A stretch of DNA of 64,000 bases, taken from NCBI RefSeq assembly GCF_003664125.1, contig NZ_RCCP01000001.1, positions 992,001 to 1,056,000 of the forward strand. The letters are read 5' to 3'. Shown piece after piece: positions 45,041 to 55,294 of this stretch (position 1 is its first letter; each line of letters starts with the position of its first letter). This stretch comes from Planococcus citreus. Lineage in GTDB: Bacteria > Bacillota > Bacilli > Bacillales_A > Planococcaceae. The translations under genes and the position numbers were made by a program. The notes beneath the pieces were generated by a model, which was not told the DNA's origin, did not search any database, and saw nothing but the letters and a program-made list of their open reading frames with translations.

Positions 45041-46231
45041 TTATTTGATGACATTCAATTCTTTACCGACTTTTGCGTAGATCTCGATCGCTTCGTCGAG
45101 CATTTCTTTCGTATGTGCCGCTGTTGGCATGTTGCGCACGCGGCCAGTGCCGCGCGGGACCGTTGGGAAGACGATTGATTTTGCATAGACGCCTTCTTCG
45201 AACAAGCGCTTCGAGAACTGCTGTGTCAATTTCTCGTCGCCAATGATGCATGGCGTGATTGGCGTGGCAGATTCACCGATATCAAATCCTAGCTCTTTCA
45301 AGCCTTTCTTCAAATAATCGCCGTTGTCCCAAAGCTTGTCGTGAAGTTCTGTTGAATCGATGATCTTTTGGACGGCGGCCGTCGTCGCTGCGACGTCCCC
45401 TGGCGTTACTGCTGTTGAGAACAAGAACGGGCGTGAGCGTACACGTAGCCAGTCGATCAATTGCTTCTTGCCGGCTACATAGCCGCCGACAACGCCGACT
45501 GCTTTCGAGAGTGTACCCATCTGCATGTCGACTTCTTTTTCCAAGCCGAAATGCTTCACAGTGCCTTTCCCTTTACCTGTGACGCCTGAACCGTGAGCGT
45601 CATCAACGTATGTGATCAAGTCGAATTCTTTTGCGATTTCCACGATTTCCGGAAGCTTCGCGATATCGCCGTCCATTGAGAAGACGCCGTCTGTGATGAC
45701 CATTACTTTATTGTACTGGCCGGATTCAGTCGCTTCTTTCGCTTTCTGGCGAAGATCTTCCATATCAGAATGTTTGAACGCGATGATTTTTGCTTTTGAC
45801 AAGCGGCAGCCGTCGATGATCGATGCATGGTTCAATTGATCCGAAAGAATCGCATCGTTTTTGTCCATAACCGCTGAAATGGCCGCCATGTTGCAATTGA
45901 AGCCGGATTGGAATGAAATCGCTGCTTCTGTTCCTTTGAACTCAGCCAATTTCTCTTCCAATTCCACGTGCAAGTCGAGCGTCCCGTTGATGGTACGGAC
46001 AGCGCCAGCGCCGACTCCGTATTTTTCGATCGCTTCGATCGCTACTTTCTTCAAGTCTTCATCTGTTGCAAGCCCCAGGTAGTTGTTTGATGACAAGTTG
46101 ATCAGGTCCTTGCTGCCGATTTTAATAATCGCTCCGTTCGGGCCTTCTACCGGATCGATTTCATTATATAGGCCTTGGTCTTTCAATTCCATTAAGTTTT
46201 CTTCCAAAAACGCATCTAATTTTTTCGACAC
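45041..46231 (-). CDS. kbl: Glycine C-acetyltransferase (2-amino-3-ketobutyrate CoA ligase)
   Basis: The 396-residue PLP enzyme of the alpha-oxoamine synthase family has [14 protein letters not shown], the Schiff-base Lys in [16 protein letters not shown], and SNNYLGLA. It cleaves 2-amino-3-ketobutyrate with CoA to glycine and acetyl-CoA, following Tdh. I take GTG 46231 ([13 protein letters not shown]) with AAGGAAGAGG upstream; the extension to 46267 has no ribosome site. Tdh is 7 kb away in this window rather than adjacent. Confidence 0.93.
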   Translation of the reverse strand: MSKKLDAFLEENLMELKDQGLYNEIDPVEGPNGAIIKIGSKDLINLSSNNYLGLATDEDLKKVAIEAIEKYGVGAGAVRTINGTLDLHVELEEKLAEFKGTEAAISFQSGFNCNMAAISAVMDKNDAILSDQLNHASIIDGCRLSKAKIIAFKHSDMEDLRQKAKEATESGQYNKVMVITDGVFSMDGDIAKLPEIVEIAKEFDLITYVDDAHGSGVTGKGKGTVKHFGLEKEVDMQMGTLSKAVGVVGGYVAGKKQLIDWLRVRSRPFLFSTAVTPGDVAATTAAVQKIIDSTELHDKLWDNGDYLKKGLKELGFDIGESATPITPCIIGDEKLTQQFSKRLFEEGVYAKSIVFPTVPRGTGRVRNMPTAAHTKEMLDEAIEIYAKVGKELNVIK

Positions 46232-46325
46232 AGTCCTCTTCCTTTCAAAAACAAATTCTGACTCCATCTTATCACACCGCCATTTTTTCCAAAAGAAAAA
46301 GCGGGCCTTAGGTGGCCGCTCTTCT

Positions 46326-47768
46326 TTACGCTAATTCAGATACCGTCTTGCGTTCTTTCTGTAAGCGGAAATAATAGACGGCCCCGAGTAGTAATATCAT
46401 CACCAATAACACAAGCAACAGAATCCACAACGCTTGCTGGAACGGGACGTTTCCTTCAAAGCCGAAAATGGATTCCCTTAACGCCTTGATTGCATAAGTC
46501 ATCGGGGAATATGGGTGGACAGCTTGGAAAAAGCCATTCGTCAGTTGGATGGGAAATGTCCCTTCACTGGCCCCAAGCTGCAAGACCAACAGCAAGATCC
46601 CGAGGAAATTCCCTACTTTATCGAAAGCGGCGACCAAAAAGGACAAGATGAACATCCAAGTGTTAGAGATCACCAAAAGAATCATCAGGAAAGACCCCGT
46701 GTTTTCAACCGGGATATTCAAAACCTTCAATATGAATACCGCGAGTAAAGCTGCTTGGAACGTTCCTTGTGCCAAAATGACCGACAACTTGCTGCCCCAC
46801 CATCTCAGCAGCGTAGTCGATTCACGGTCGCGTGTCCGGAAAGGATAGATCGTGGAAAAAGCGATAGCCCCGACAAACAAACTGAGCGCAATAATATAGG
46901 GCGCAAAGCTCTGGCCGTAGTTTTCGACTTCCGTTACGGTTTCTTTATTGACCGTCACCGGTTCACTAATGAGCTTGGCATTTGCCGTTTCAAACGCATA
47001 AGCCGAAATTTCTTCCGAAGCAGCGGATAACTCATCTCCTAAACTCGCCGATCCGCTTCCTAACTCATCGATGCCTTGGCTTATTTGCTTATTGCCCTCT
47101 GTCAATTTGGTCAGTTCTGCAGCCAGCGGTGAAGGCGATTGGCTGGCGAGGGTTTCCATGCCCTCTCCCAGCTGCCCCGCCGATTCCGCCAGCTGCTCCG
47201 CCGCATCCGTTAACTCTCCAGCACCGGACGAAGCTTCTTTATAGCCCTCATTCATTTCATTTACCGTTTCAAATACTTTTTCGGTATACAATTCCCGGAC
47301 TTCGGATGCTACAGCTGTTTCCACAGCCAGGACGCTTTGGTCGGCAATGGATTTTCCGGAATAGCTGTAGCCTGGATTGGTTTCCACATCCAAAGCCATT
47401 TCCCTCGGCTCGTCGCTCAATAGAGAAGACGCGTTAGCGGAAAAGTCTTGCGGAAAAGTAATGGAAGCATAATAATCGCCTTTCACCACGCCTGCATACG
47501 CTTCGTCACTTCCGACAAAATGCCATTCAAAGTCGTCGTTGCCTTTTAGCTCCGCCACAATTTCCTCGCCGATTTGGATGTTTTCCCCGTCGAGTTCGGC
47601 TGTTTGGTCTTCATTGACGACCGCAATCGGAAGATCCTCCGTTTTTCCATACGGATCCCACATGGAGGTTAAGAACGAAGCGCTGTAGATCACCGGTAAA
47701 AACATGACAGCTATGAGCGAGATAACGAGCATTTTTTTCGAGAACACCGTTTTCAATTCATGAATCAT
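46326..47768 (-). CDS. YhgE/Pip-like ABC-2 type membrane protein
   Basis: The 480-residue protein has one N-terminal membrane helix ([25 protein letters not shown]), a large extracellular region (about 40-280) with the family segment [20 protein letters not shown] and Ala/Gly/Ser-rich coiled-coil repeats ([21 protein letters not shown]), then five C-terminal helices. Relatives (Pip, YhgE, EsaA) serve as phage receptors or secretion parts. The start overlaps marR as ATGA, so it is the marR target. No partner ATPase is present; its natural role is unknown. Confidence 0.85.
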   Translation of the reverse strand: MIHELKTVFSKKMLVISLIAVMFLPVIYSASFLTSMWDPYGKTEDLPIAVVNEDQTAELDGENIQIGEEIVAELKGNDDFEWHFVGSDEAYAGVVKGDYYASITFPQDFSANASSLLSDEPREMALDVETNPGYSYSGKSIADQSVLAVETAVASEVRELYTEKVFETVNEMNEGYKEASSGAGELTDAAEQLAESAGQLGEGMETLASQSPSPLAAELTKLTEGNKQISQGIDELGSGSASLGDELSAASEEISAYAFETANAKLISEPVTVNKETVTEVENYGQSFAPYIIALSLFVGAIAFSTIYPFRTRDRESTTLLRWWGSKLSVILAQGTFQAALLAVFILKVLNIPVENTGSFLMILLVISNTWMFILSFLVAAFDKVGNFLGILLLVLQLGASEGTFPIQLTNGFFQAVHPYSPMTYAIKALRESIFGFEGNVPFQQALWILLLVLLVMILLLGAVYYFRLQKERKTVSELA

Positions 47769-48223
47769 TGTTTGTCGCCATCCTTCTCCATTTTCAAGCA
47801 ATGGACGATTTCATCCAATTGGCTCGTGAACTTTATGATTTCGTCACCTGTAAAACGTTCAGCCAGCAAATCGTTTAGGTTTTCAAAGATGACTGTCTCG
47901 CTTATCACCAATAGTTCGGTTCCTTTTTGAGTGATGGAAATGGCTTTTTTGCGTAAATCCTGATTAGTTAATATGGCAATTAAACCATCTTGCTCCAATT
48001 TTTTTATGCGATTAGAAATCGCTGTCTTAAAGACCCCTTGGATGTCCGCTATTTCACTTTGGGAAATGGACGGATTTTTTTTGATGATCCGCAAGGTTTG
48101 TAATTGCTGCGGAGAATAGGCTTTCAATTCTTCGTGATTTGCAAATACATCCGCCACATAGGCATTCACTTCCAAAATAGCTTCACTGAATTTCGAGTAG
48201 GCTGTGAATAATTCCTGAGACAT
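47765..48223 (-). CDS. MarR family transcriptional regulator
   Basis: The 152-residue winged-helix repressor has recognition region SISQSEIADIQGVFKTAISNRIKKLEQDGLI and wing TNQDLRKKAISITQKG. It is the first gene of a two-gene operon with the YhgE-like protein. Two copies of an AGTACA-type inverted repeat in its own control region (48225-48241, 48255-48271) indicate autorepression. The ligand is unknown. Confidence 0.9.
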   Translation of the reverse strand: MSQELFTAYSKFSEAILEVNAYVADVFANHEELKAYSPQQLQTLRIIKKNPSISQSEIADIQGVFKTAISNRIKKLEQDGLIAILTNQDLRKKAISITQKGTELLVISETVIFENLNDLLAERFTGDEIIKFTSQLDEIVHCLKMEKDGDKQ

Positions 48224-48224
48224 T

Positions 48225-48241
48225 AGTATACCCCCTGTACT
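48225..48241 (-). promoter_or_regulatory. MarR operator O2, over the marR ribosome site
   Basis: AGTATACCCCCTGTACT is a 6-5-6 inverted repeat with one mismatch. On the minus strand it includes the AGGGGG ribosome site of marR and ends 2 bp before the ATG. Confidence 0.7.
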
Positions 48242-48252
48242 TATTTCCCTTT

Positions 48253-48281
48253 ATAGTACACCCACTGTACTATATATTCAA
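48253..48281 (-). promoter_or_regulatory. marR promoter with operator O1
   Basis: -35 TTGAAT (48281..48276), 17 bp spacer, -10 TACTAT (48258..48253). The perfect inverted repeat AGTACACCCACTGTACT (48255-48271) lies in the spacer and -10. Its centre is 30 bp from O2, about three helical turns. Confidence 0.7.
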
Positions 48282-48332
48282 GTATTTACTTCGCTCTTTG
48301 CTGTAACGGTGGATGTAGCTTTAAAAAATACA

Positions 48333-48363
48333 GCAAAAAAAGAGCGGGCAGCTGCCCGCTCTT
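48333..48363 (-). terminator. Terminator of the metalloprotease gene
   Basis: A perfect palindrome, AAGAGCGGGCAG/CTGCCCGCTCTT (48340-48363), followed on the minus strand by TTTTTT. Confidence 0.88.
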
Positions 48364-48372
48364 ACCTATCAC

Positions 48373-50484
48373 TTACTTTTTGCTATTTCCTTTTTTCTTC
48401 CCTTTGCTTTTATCTTCTTTGTACAGTACTTCATACGTAAATTCTTTTGCTTCTTTTTGGTCTGGCGCTGCGGCATAAGAAGTGATCATTTTCAAATTGC
48501 CTTCACGCAGTACTTGCTGCAAGTCGAGCGCTTCTTTTTCCGTCACGTTGAACGGATCGACATTGAAGACGCGCTGCTGGCCGTTTTTCTTCGTTTGGAT
48601 GAATGTCGTTGTGAAGTCGACATACTCACCTTTCAACTGTCCGAGTGATTGGAACGGCTCCGTTGAAGTTCCATCTGCCGTGAAATCACCCAGTTGGATA
48701 TCTTTGATGAACCAGCCTGCTTCGTTAGAACCCCAGTCCGTCAAGTTGCGGAACGAGACCAATACATCTTGTCCTGCGTATGCCGACAAATCGAATGTTT
48801 CAGTAGACCAATTTGTTTTCTCGCCTGTGAAGCCTGGCAAATTCTCCTTGATTGTCGGGTAGCCTTCTTCCACTACATCGTCGCGTGTGTTTTCGTTGCC
48901 GAGTGATTTCCACGTTTCGCCGTTATCCGTAGACACTTGAACTGTCGCGAAATCCCATTGCTCTTCGATATTGTAATAATGCTCAAAGCTCAATGTCGGG
49001 TTTTCAGCTGGTACTGTTGCCCCGAAGATCAAGGCTTGGTCTGCTTCGTCGCCATTGTTCGCATGAAGCACTTGCTCAGAAGCGTCAAGCGGATTGGCGA
49101 CCGTTTCCCATTGCAATGGCAGGAAGTCCACGCCGTCGAACTTCATGCCGCGCACTGTGCGGTCCAAGTCGAATTCCTTAAAGTCGCCGCCCCATGCCGG
49201 AACGCCTTCTTTTTCAAAAGTTTTCGCTTTCTCGAAATCCACTGTTTTGCCGCGGACGCCGTCACCGACTGGCAGTTCGCGCAAATCAATGCTGTCGAAA
49301 TTATAATCAGGGCTGATTGAACTGTCATCGAGCGTCAATGCCGTCATGAAGTCCTGGTAGAGCTCAGTGAATGTTTTGTTAGTGCCGTAGTCTTCGAGTA
49401 CTTTATCTACGCTTGCCATGCCTTGAGTCGCGCCGTCTGTCGCCAGTTCACGGATGAACTCCTGACCGAACTTATCGTACATATAAAGCGTGAACAAGTA
49501 GACCTGGCCATAGTCTGCAATCGTTTCAGGTCCTGTTGCCGCTGTTCCGTGCTCATCCCAGTTGACGAGCGAGTTTTCCGGGTGGTCCAAATAGAAGTTG
49601 ATCGATCCTTCGCCGTGGCCATAGCCGCCAAGGAACTCAGAGAATGTTGACATCCCTTCGTTGAGCCATGTTTCTTCTGCACCGTCATTGTCCGCTTGGA
49701 TCAAATGCTGAAGCTCGTGGATCGTTGTGCCGAAGAACGTGCTTTCCAGACGCGTTTCCCATGAATTCGTATCGATCGTGATGATATTGCGGTCCGTATA
49801 GTTTTCAAGCGTCTGCCAGAAGAAGCCGGCTACGAAGAACGGATAAGAAGGATTGTTCCAGCCTTCGTCCTGAACGTTATCGACGAGCATGATCACTTTA
49901 TCCGAACCTTCGTAATAACCTTCCGGTAGTCCGACCATGCCAGGAAGCGGCGATTTTGAACCGTCCAGTGAATCCGGCGTGCCAAAGAAGTCGGTCGCGA
50001 CCGGATAGATATTGCTGTCGAATTCTGCTTTCAATTTATCCACTTGCGCTTGCGTGACGATGTCCGCGGGTTTCGGGTTGTCCGGGCCATACGCTAAATC
50101 ATTGGCAACCCAAATTTCCACATTATCGCCTACGCTGCGAAGCGTGAAATCTTTGAATTCCAAATTACGGTTCAAGAATTTCTTCGTGCCACCGTCATAA
50201 GTGAAATGCTCGCTTGCCGCAGCATTTTCTTCACCGTCTGCTGTTTCATCATTCAATGACCCAGCTTGGTCTTTGATGCGCTGCTCTGCTTCTTTTTGGA
50301 ACGACTCGTCATTTGTCAGGCGATTCAGCTCTTGGTCGATGTCGATGCGTTCGCCGTAGCGATCCTCATCCCAAGCGCCGAGTGATGGCAGCTCCTCGAC
50401 TGGTGCAGCACTTGCTGCAGGGGAATAAAGGGAAAGCGCCAATGCGCTCGCTGATAGTATAGGGAACCACTTGCTTTTTTTCAT
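48373..50484 (-). CDS. Secreted Zn metalloprotease, HELQH type
   Basis: The 703-residue protein has a signal peptide (cleavage near ASAA-PVEE, residue 27), an acidic propeptide-like stretch, and the zinc motif HELQH at 256-260 with a likely third ligand Glu in WLNEGMSTFSEFLGG. This pattern resembles M30/hyicolysin-like peptidases. Residues ~500-650 resemble the immune-inhibitor-A C-terminal beta domain (SFEHYYNIEEQWDFATVQVS, DLSAYAGQDVLVSFRN). The Lys-rich tail (KSKGKKKGNSKK) may bind the wall. ATG 50484 has AAGGAG at 10 bp. Single gene with terminator. Confidence 0.85.
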   Translation of the reverse strand: MKKSKWFPILSASALALSLYSPAASAAPVEELPSLGAWDEDRYGERIDIDQELNRLTNDESFQKEAEQRIKDQAGSLNDETADGEENAAASEHFTYDGGTKKFLNRNLEFKDFTLRSVGDNVEIWVANDLAYGPDNPKPADIVTQAQVDKLKAEFDSNIYPVATDFFGTPDSLDGSKSPLPGMVGLPEGYYEGSDKVIMLVDNVQDEGWNNPSYPFFVAGFFWQTLENYTDRNIITIDTNSWETRLESTFFGTTIHELQHLIQADNDGAEETWLNEGMSTFSEFLGGYGHGEGSINFYLDHPENSLVNWDEHGTAATGPETIADYGQVYLFTLYMYDKFGQEFIRELATDGATQGMASVDKVLEDYGTNKTFTELYQDFMTALTLDDSSISPDYNFDSIDLRELPVGDGVRGKTVDFEKAKTFEKEGVPAWGGDFKEFDLDRTVRGMKFDGVDFLPLQWETVANPLDASEQVLHANNGDEADQALIFGATVPAENPTLSFEHYYNIEEQWDFATVQVSTDNGETWKSLGNENTRDDVVEEGYPTIKENLPGFTGEKTNWSTETFDLSAYAGQDVLVSFRNLTDWGSNEAGWFIKDIQLGDFTADGTSTEPFQSLGQLKGEYVDFTTTFIQTKKNGQQRVFNVDPFNVTEKEALDLQQVLREGNLKMITSYAAAPDQKEAKEFTYEVLYKEDKSKGKKKGNSKK

Positions 50485-50695
50485 GAATATGTATCTCCTT
50501 CCAGAAATATCAGAATATTTTTTCTTTCTAAAGATTACCACTTCTTTCGTTCTTGCTAAATAGGGTAAAGTATTTATTTCGCTACCCGAAATACAGGGAA
50601 TTGGTTACATTTAAGTAGTGTGTTCAGTAGGTAAATTATATTAATAATCTGATTTGGCAGTCTTTTGATTTTAATAAAATCTATAGAACTCCATT

Positions 50696-50722
50696 AAAAA
50701 AAAAGCGGGCATCTGCCCGCTT
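50696..50722 (-). terminator. mccA-mccB operon terminator
   Basis: The stem AAGCGGGCA/TGCCCGCTT (50703-50722), followed on the minus strand by a run of nine T, 10 bp beyond the mccB stop. Confidence 0.88.
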
Positions 50723-50731
50723 CTTTAAAAT

Positions 50732-52797
<2,066 letters not shown>

Positions 52798-52809
52798 GCT
52801 GAGTCTCCC

Positions 52810-53283
52810 TTACGCCGATTCTTCTTTGAAAATTTGGCGCCATTCGTCTTTTTTCGAAAGCATTTCTTTGGCGATTTCGTGTGCACCTTCTAAGCTATGG
52901 CTTGCTGCCCAGCCGCATTGCACCTCGTTGCAAGCCGGCACTTCATCAGCTGCAATTACATCTTTCAAAGTCGCTTCCAAAATTCTTAAGATATCGTCAT
53001 AGCTGTCGTGGTTGATCATTGATATATAAAATCCTGTTTGGCAGCCCATCGGCCCGATGTCGATGATTTGGTCTGAATGGTTCCGGCTATGCTCGGCCAT
53101 CATGTGTTCAAGCGAATGAAGGCCTGGCATGTCCATATGTTCTTTGTTGGGCTGTTTGAAGCGAATGTCGTATTTCTTGATAACGTCCCCGTTGGCGCCA
53201 GTTTTTTCTCCAGCCAAGCGGACATAAGGTGCCGCTACTTTTGTATGGTCCAAGTTAAAGCTTTCTACATTCATTTTCTTCAT
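52810..53283 (-). CDS. luxS: S-ribosylhomocysteine lyase LuxS
   Basis: The 157-residue metalloenzyme splits S-ribosylhomocysteine into homocysteine and DPD (precursor of AI-2). Metal ligands are His56 and His60 ([10 protein letters not shown]; base Glu59) and Cys123 ([11 protein letters not shown]); catalytic Cys81 is in MGCQTG. ATG 53283 has GGAAGATTATC upstream; an extension to 53313 overlaps yrrT and is unlikely. It lies between yrrT and mccA, where B. subtilis has mtnN. Confidence 0.96.
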   Translation of the reverse strand: MKKMNVESFNLDHTKVAAPYVRLAGEKTGANGDVIKKYDIRFKQPNKEHMDMPGLHSLEHMMAEHSRNHSDQIIDIGPMGCQTGFYISMINHDSYDDILRILEATLKDVIAADEVPACNEVQCGWAASHSLEGAHEIAKEMLSKKDEWRQIFKEESA

Positions 53284-53296
53284 GATAATCTTCCTT

Positions 53297-53932
53297 TCAT
53301 CGTTTAGTTGCATCCATCAAGAACACATAATCATTGAGGCGTGTAAAGTTTACATTAAAACCATTTTGCTGAAACAATCCTTCTAGTACAGGCACTGTCG
53401 TATAATGTTCACGCTTCAAGTCTTCCACGAGGTTTTTATGGCCCTCGCCTTCTTCGTAAACGATGCGTCCTTGTTTTGCCTCTTCCGATTCGAAAACCGT
53501 ATCGGCGAAAACTACTTTCCCACCGCTCGGCAAGAGCGACGCGTAAAGCTTGATTGCCTGCTCTTTCTCTCTATCTGTTAAGTGGTGGAAAGCATAACTG
53601 CTGACGAAGCTTTTCGGTTGCTGCGGAAGATTGAAATCCAGAAAATCCCCATCCAACAGTACGAGTTCCGGGAACTTATCTGCTGCCGCTTTGCGCATTG
53701 CCGCATTCGGTTCGATGCCGGTAACTTCAAATCCTTTTTCCAGGAGCGCTGCTGTCAGATTGCCGGTGCCCGTGCCGAATTCAGCAACAGGGCTTACCGC
53801 TTTCTTCGCGACAGCTTCTAGAATATCCTTGTAGTTTTCAAAAACCGCTGCATATTCGGGGTCTTCCCCACCAACTGAGGCATCGTAAGTATGCACCCAC
53901 TCATCAAAGATCTCCACAAATTCTCTCCCCAT
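53297..53932 (-). CDS. yrrT: SAM-dependent methyltransferase YrrT
   Basis: The 211-residue class I methyltransferase has SAM motif [20 protein letters not shown] and acidic loop VTGIEPN, then LLDGDFLDF and [14 protein letters not shown]. The substrate is unknown. In Bacillus it heads the yrrT-mtnN-mccA-mccB operon for recycling S-adenosylhomocysteine to cysteine, and here it heads yrrT-luxS-mccA-mccB. Confidence 0.88.
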   Translation of the reverse strand: MGREFVEIFDEWVHTYDASVGGEDPEYAAVFENYKDILEAVAKKAVSPVAEFGTGTGNLTAALLEKGFEVTGIEPNAAMRKAAADKFPELVLLDGDFLDFNLPQQPKSFVSSYAFHHLTDREKEQAIKLYASLLPSGGKVVFADTVFESEEAKQGRIVYEEGEGHKNLVEDLKREHYTTVPVLEGLFQQNGFNVNFTRLNDYVFLMDATKR

Positions 53933-53959
53933 AATTGTACTCCCACTCTCTCAGATGTT

Positions 53960-53993
53960 ATTATACACAAAACCAATAGTCTTACTTGGTTTT
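53960..53993 (-). promoter_or_regulatory. yrrT promoter with candidate CymR operator
   Basis: A perfect -10 TATAAT (53965..53960) lies 28 bp before the yrrT ATG, with no clear -35. An inverted repeat AAAACCAA-N9-TTGGTTTT (53969-53993) covers the spacer and -35 region. CymR controls this operon in B. subtilis, but I cannot show this is a CymR box. Confidence 0.5.
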
Positions 53994-54054
53994 ATTTATA
54001 ACATATGCTTTTGTCTAGTTCAACTGACAGGAGTTGAAAATGATTGCCACTTCG

Positions 54055-54087
54055 CATAAAAAAAGATCCGGCATGCGCCGGACCTTT
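54055..54087 (-). terminator. Terminator after the YczE-like gene
   Basis: The stem AAAGGTCCGGC/GCCGGATCTTT (54087..54062, one G-T pair) followed by T(7) on the minus strand. Confidence 0.85.
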
Positions 54088-54092
54088 GCTTT

Positions 54093-54737
54093 TCATATTT
54101 TTAAAATTGGCGGCAATTCCGCTTGATGCTTCAAGATTAGCCTTTTTAATAAATTCTCGCTTTGTACGAGCGACACTTGGACCACCCGGCCGACCAATAA
54201 TGCGATAACGATTGTCCCAATGCCGACCGGTCCCCCTAGCATCCAGCCGAGCAACGCCACCGCTACTTCAATGGACGTTCGGACCGTGCTGACGCTGAAG
54301 CCGGTTGTTTGGACCAAGATCAGCATCAAGTCATCCCGCGGGCCCGCCCCCATTTTCGGCGCGACATACACACCAACGCCATAGCCCATCACAACGATTC
54401 CAGCTGTGAAGATCAAGATCTGGCCGGCAAGGGAATGAATATCCGGAATGAGAAAATTGAATAAATCAATAAACAATCCGACCAATAGCATATTAAGCCA
54501 GGTTCCGAACTTCGGCCATTTCCTGCGCACAAGCGAAGTGGTACTGATCAGCGTGAAGCCTGCGATGATCGACCAGGAACCGATCGTCAGCCCGAAGTTT
54601 TGATACAGGCCGACATGCAGAACATCCCATGGGCCGATTCCAAGGCGGTCGCCTTTGATGGTCATCGAAATGCCGAGGCCTAGCAGCATCATTCCCAATA
54701 GAAAAAACAGCCACCGGTAATACATAGAAACTTTCAT
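54093..54737 (-). CDS. YczE/YitT family membrane protein
   Basis: The 214-residue protein has five to six membrane segments and the family pattern LGLGISMTIKGDRLGIGPWDVLHVGLYQN and VAPKMGAGPRDDLMLIL (paired GxGPxD motifs). B. subtilis YczE affects surfactin/bacillaene production by an unknown route. It is transcribed away from ybaK neighbours and has its own terminator. Confidence 0.85.
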   Translation of the reverse strand: MKVSMYYRWLFFLLGMMLLGLGISMTIKGDRLGIGPWDVLHVGLYQNFGLTIGSWSIIAGFTLISTTSLVRRKWPKFGTWLNMLLVGLFIDLFNFLIPDIHSLAGQILIFTAGIVVMGYGVGVYVAPKMGAGPRDDLMLILVQTTGFSVSTVRTSIEVAVALLGWMLGGPVGIGTIVIALLVGRVVQVSLVQSENLLKRLILKHQAELPPILKI

Positions 54738-54791
54738 TCTTTATCCTTCTTTCTTCTGAATCCCTTCGCCTAAGCATTGAACAGGGAACAC

Positions 54792-55280
54792 TTATGGCTT
54801 CGCCGTCAATTCCGCAAACTCAGCTTGTGTCGCTTTCTGCAAATCTTCCGGTGCCAGTTTCAACTGGGCGCCGACTTTCCCTGCAGAGACGATGATTTCA
54901 TTCAATTGGGAGGCTTGTTCGGCGACGAATGTCCTGAACGGCTTTTTCATACCAATCGGGGAACAGCCTCCGCGCACATAACCCGTGAGCGGCAAAATCT
55001 CTTTGACCGGCACCATCTCGATTTTCTTTTCACCGCAGGCTTTTGCAGCCAGCTTTAAATCCAGCTCTTCTGCGACCGGCACGAGAAATACGTAATGGTC
55101 CTTTGAAGAGCCCACTGCGACAAGTGTCTTATAGACAGTTTCTACAGGTGCACCGATTTTCGCTGCTACTGACACGCCGTCAATTTTCCCGTCATCGGTG
55201 CTGTACTGGAGTGGCTCATAATCGATTTTTTCACGGTCCAATATGCGTGCGGCGTTGGTTTTTGCTGCTTTTTTCGCCAC
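54792..55280 (-). CDS. ybaK: Cys-tRNA(Pro)/Cys-tRNA(Cys) deacylase YbaK/EbsC
   Basis: The 162-residue single-domain editing protein has family blocks KTNAARILDREKIDYE, KTLVAVGSSKDHYVFLVPV, LDLKLAAKACGEKKIEMV and YVRGGCSPIGMKKPFRTFV (conserved GGxSPxG loop). It hydrolyses mischarged Cys-tRNA(Pro). It lies 14 bp after topB, likely one transcript. Confidence 0.92.
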   Translation of the reverse strand: MAKKAAKTNAARILDREKIDYEPLQYSTDDGKIDGVSVAAKIGAPVETVYKTLVAVGSSKDHYVFLVPVAEELDLKLAAKACGEKKIEMVPVKEILPLTGYVRGGCSPIGMKKPFRTFVAEQASQLNEIIVSAGKVGAQLKLAPEDLQKATQAEFAELTAKP

Positions 55281-55294
55281 CTTGCCCCCTCCTG

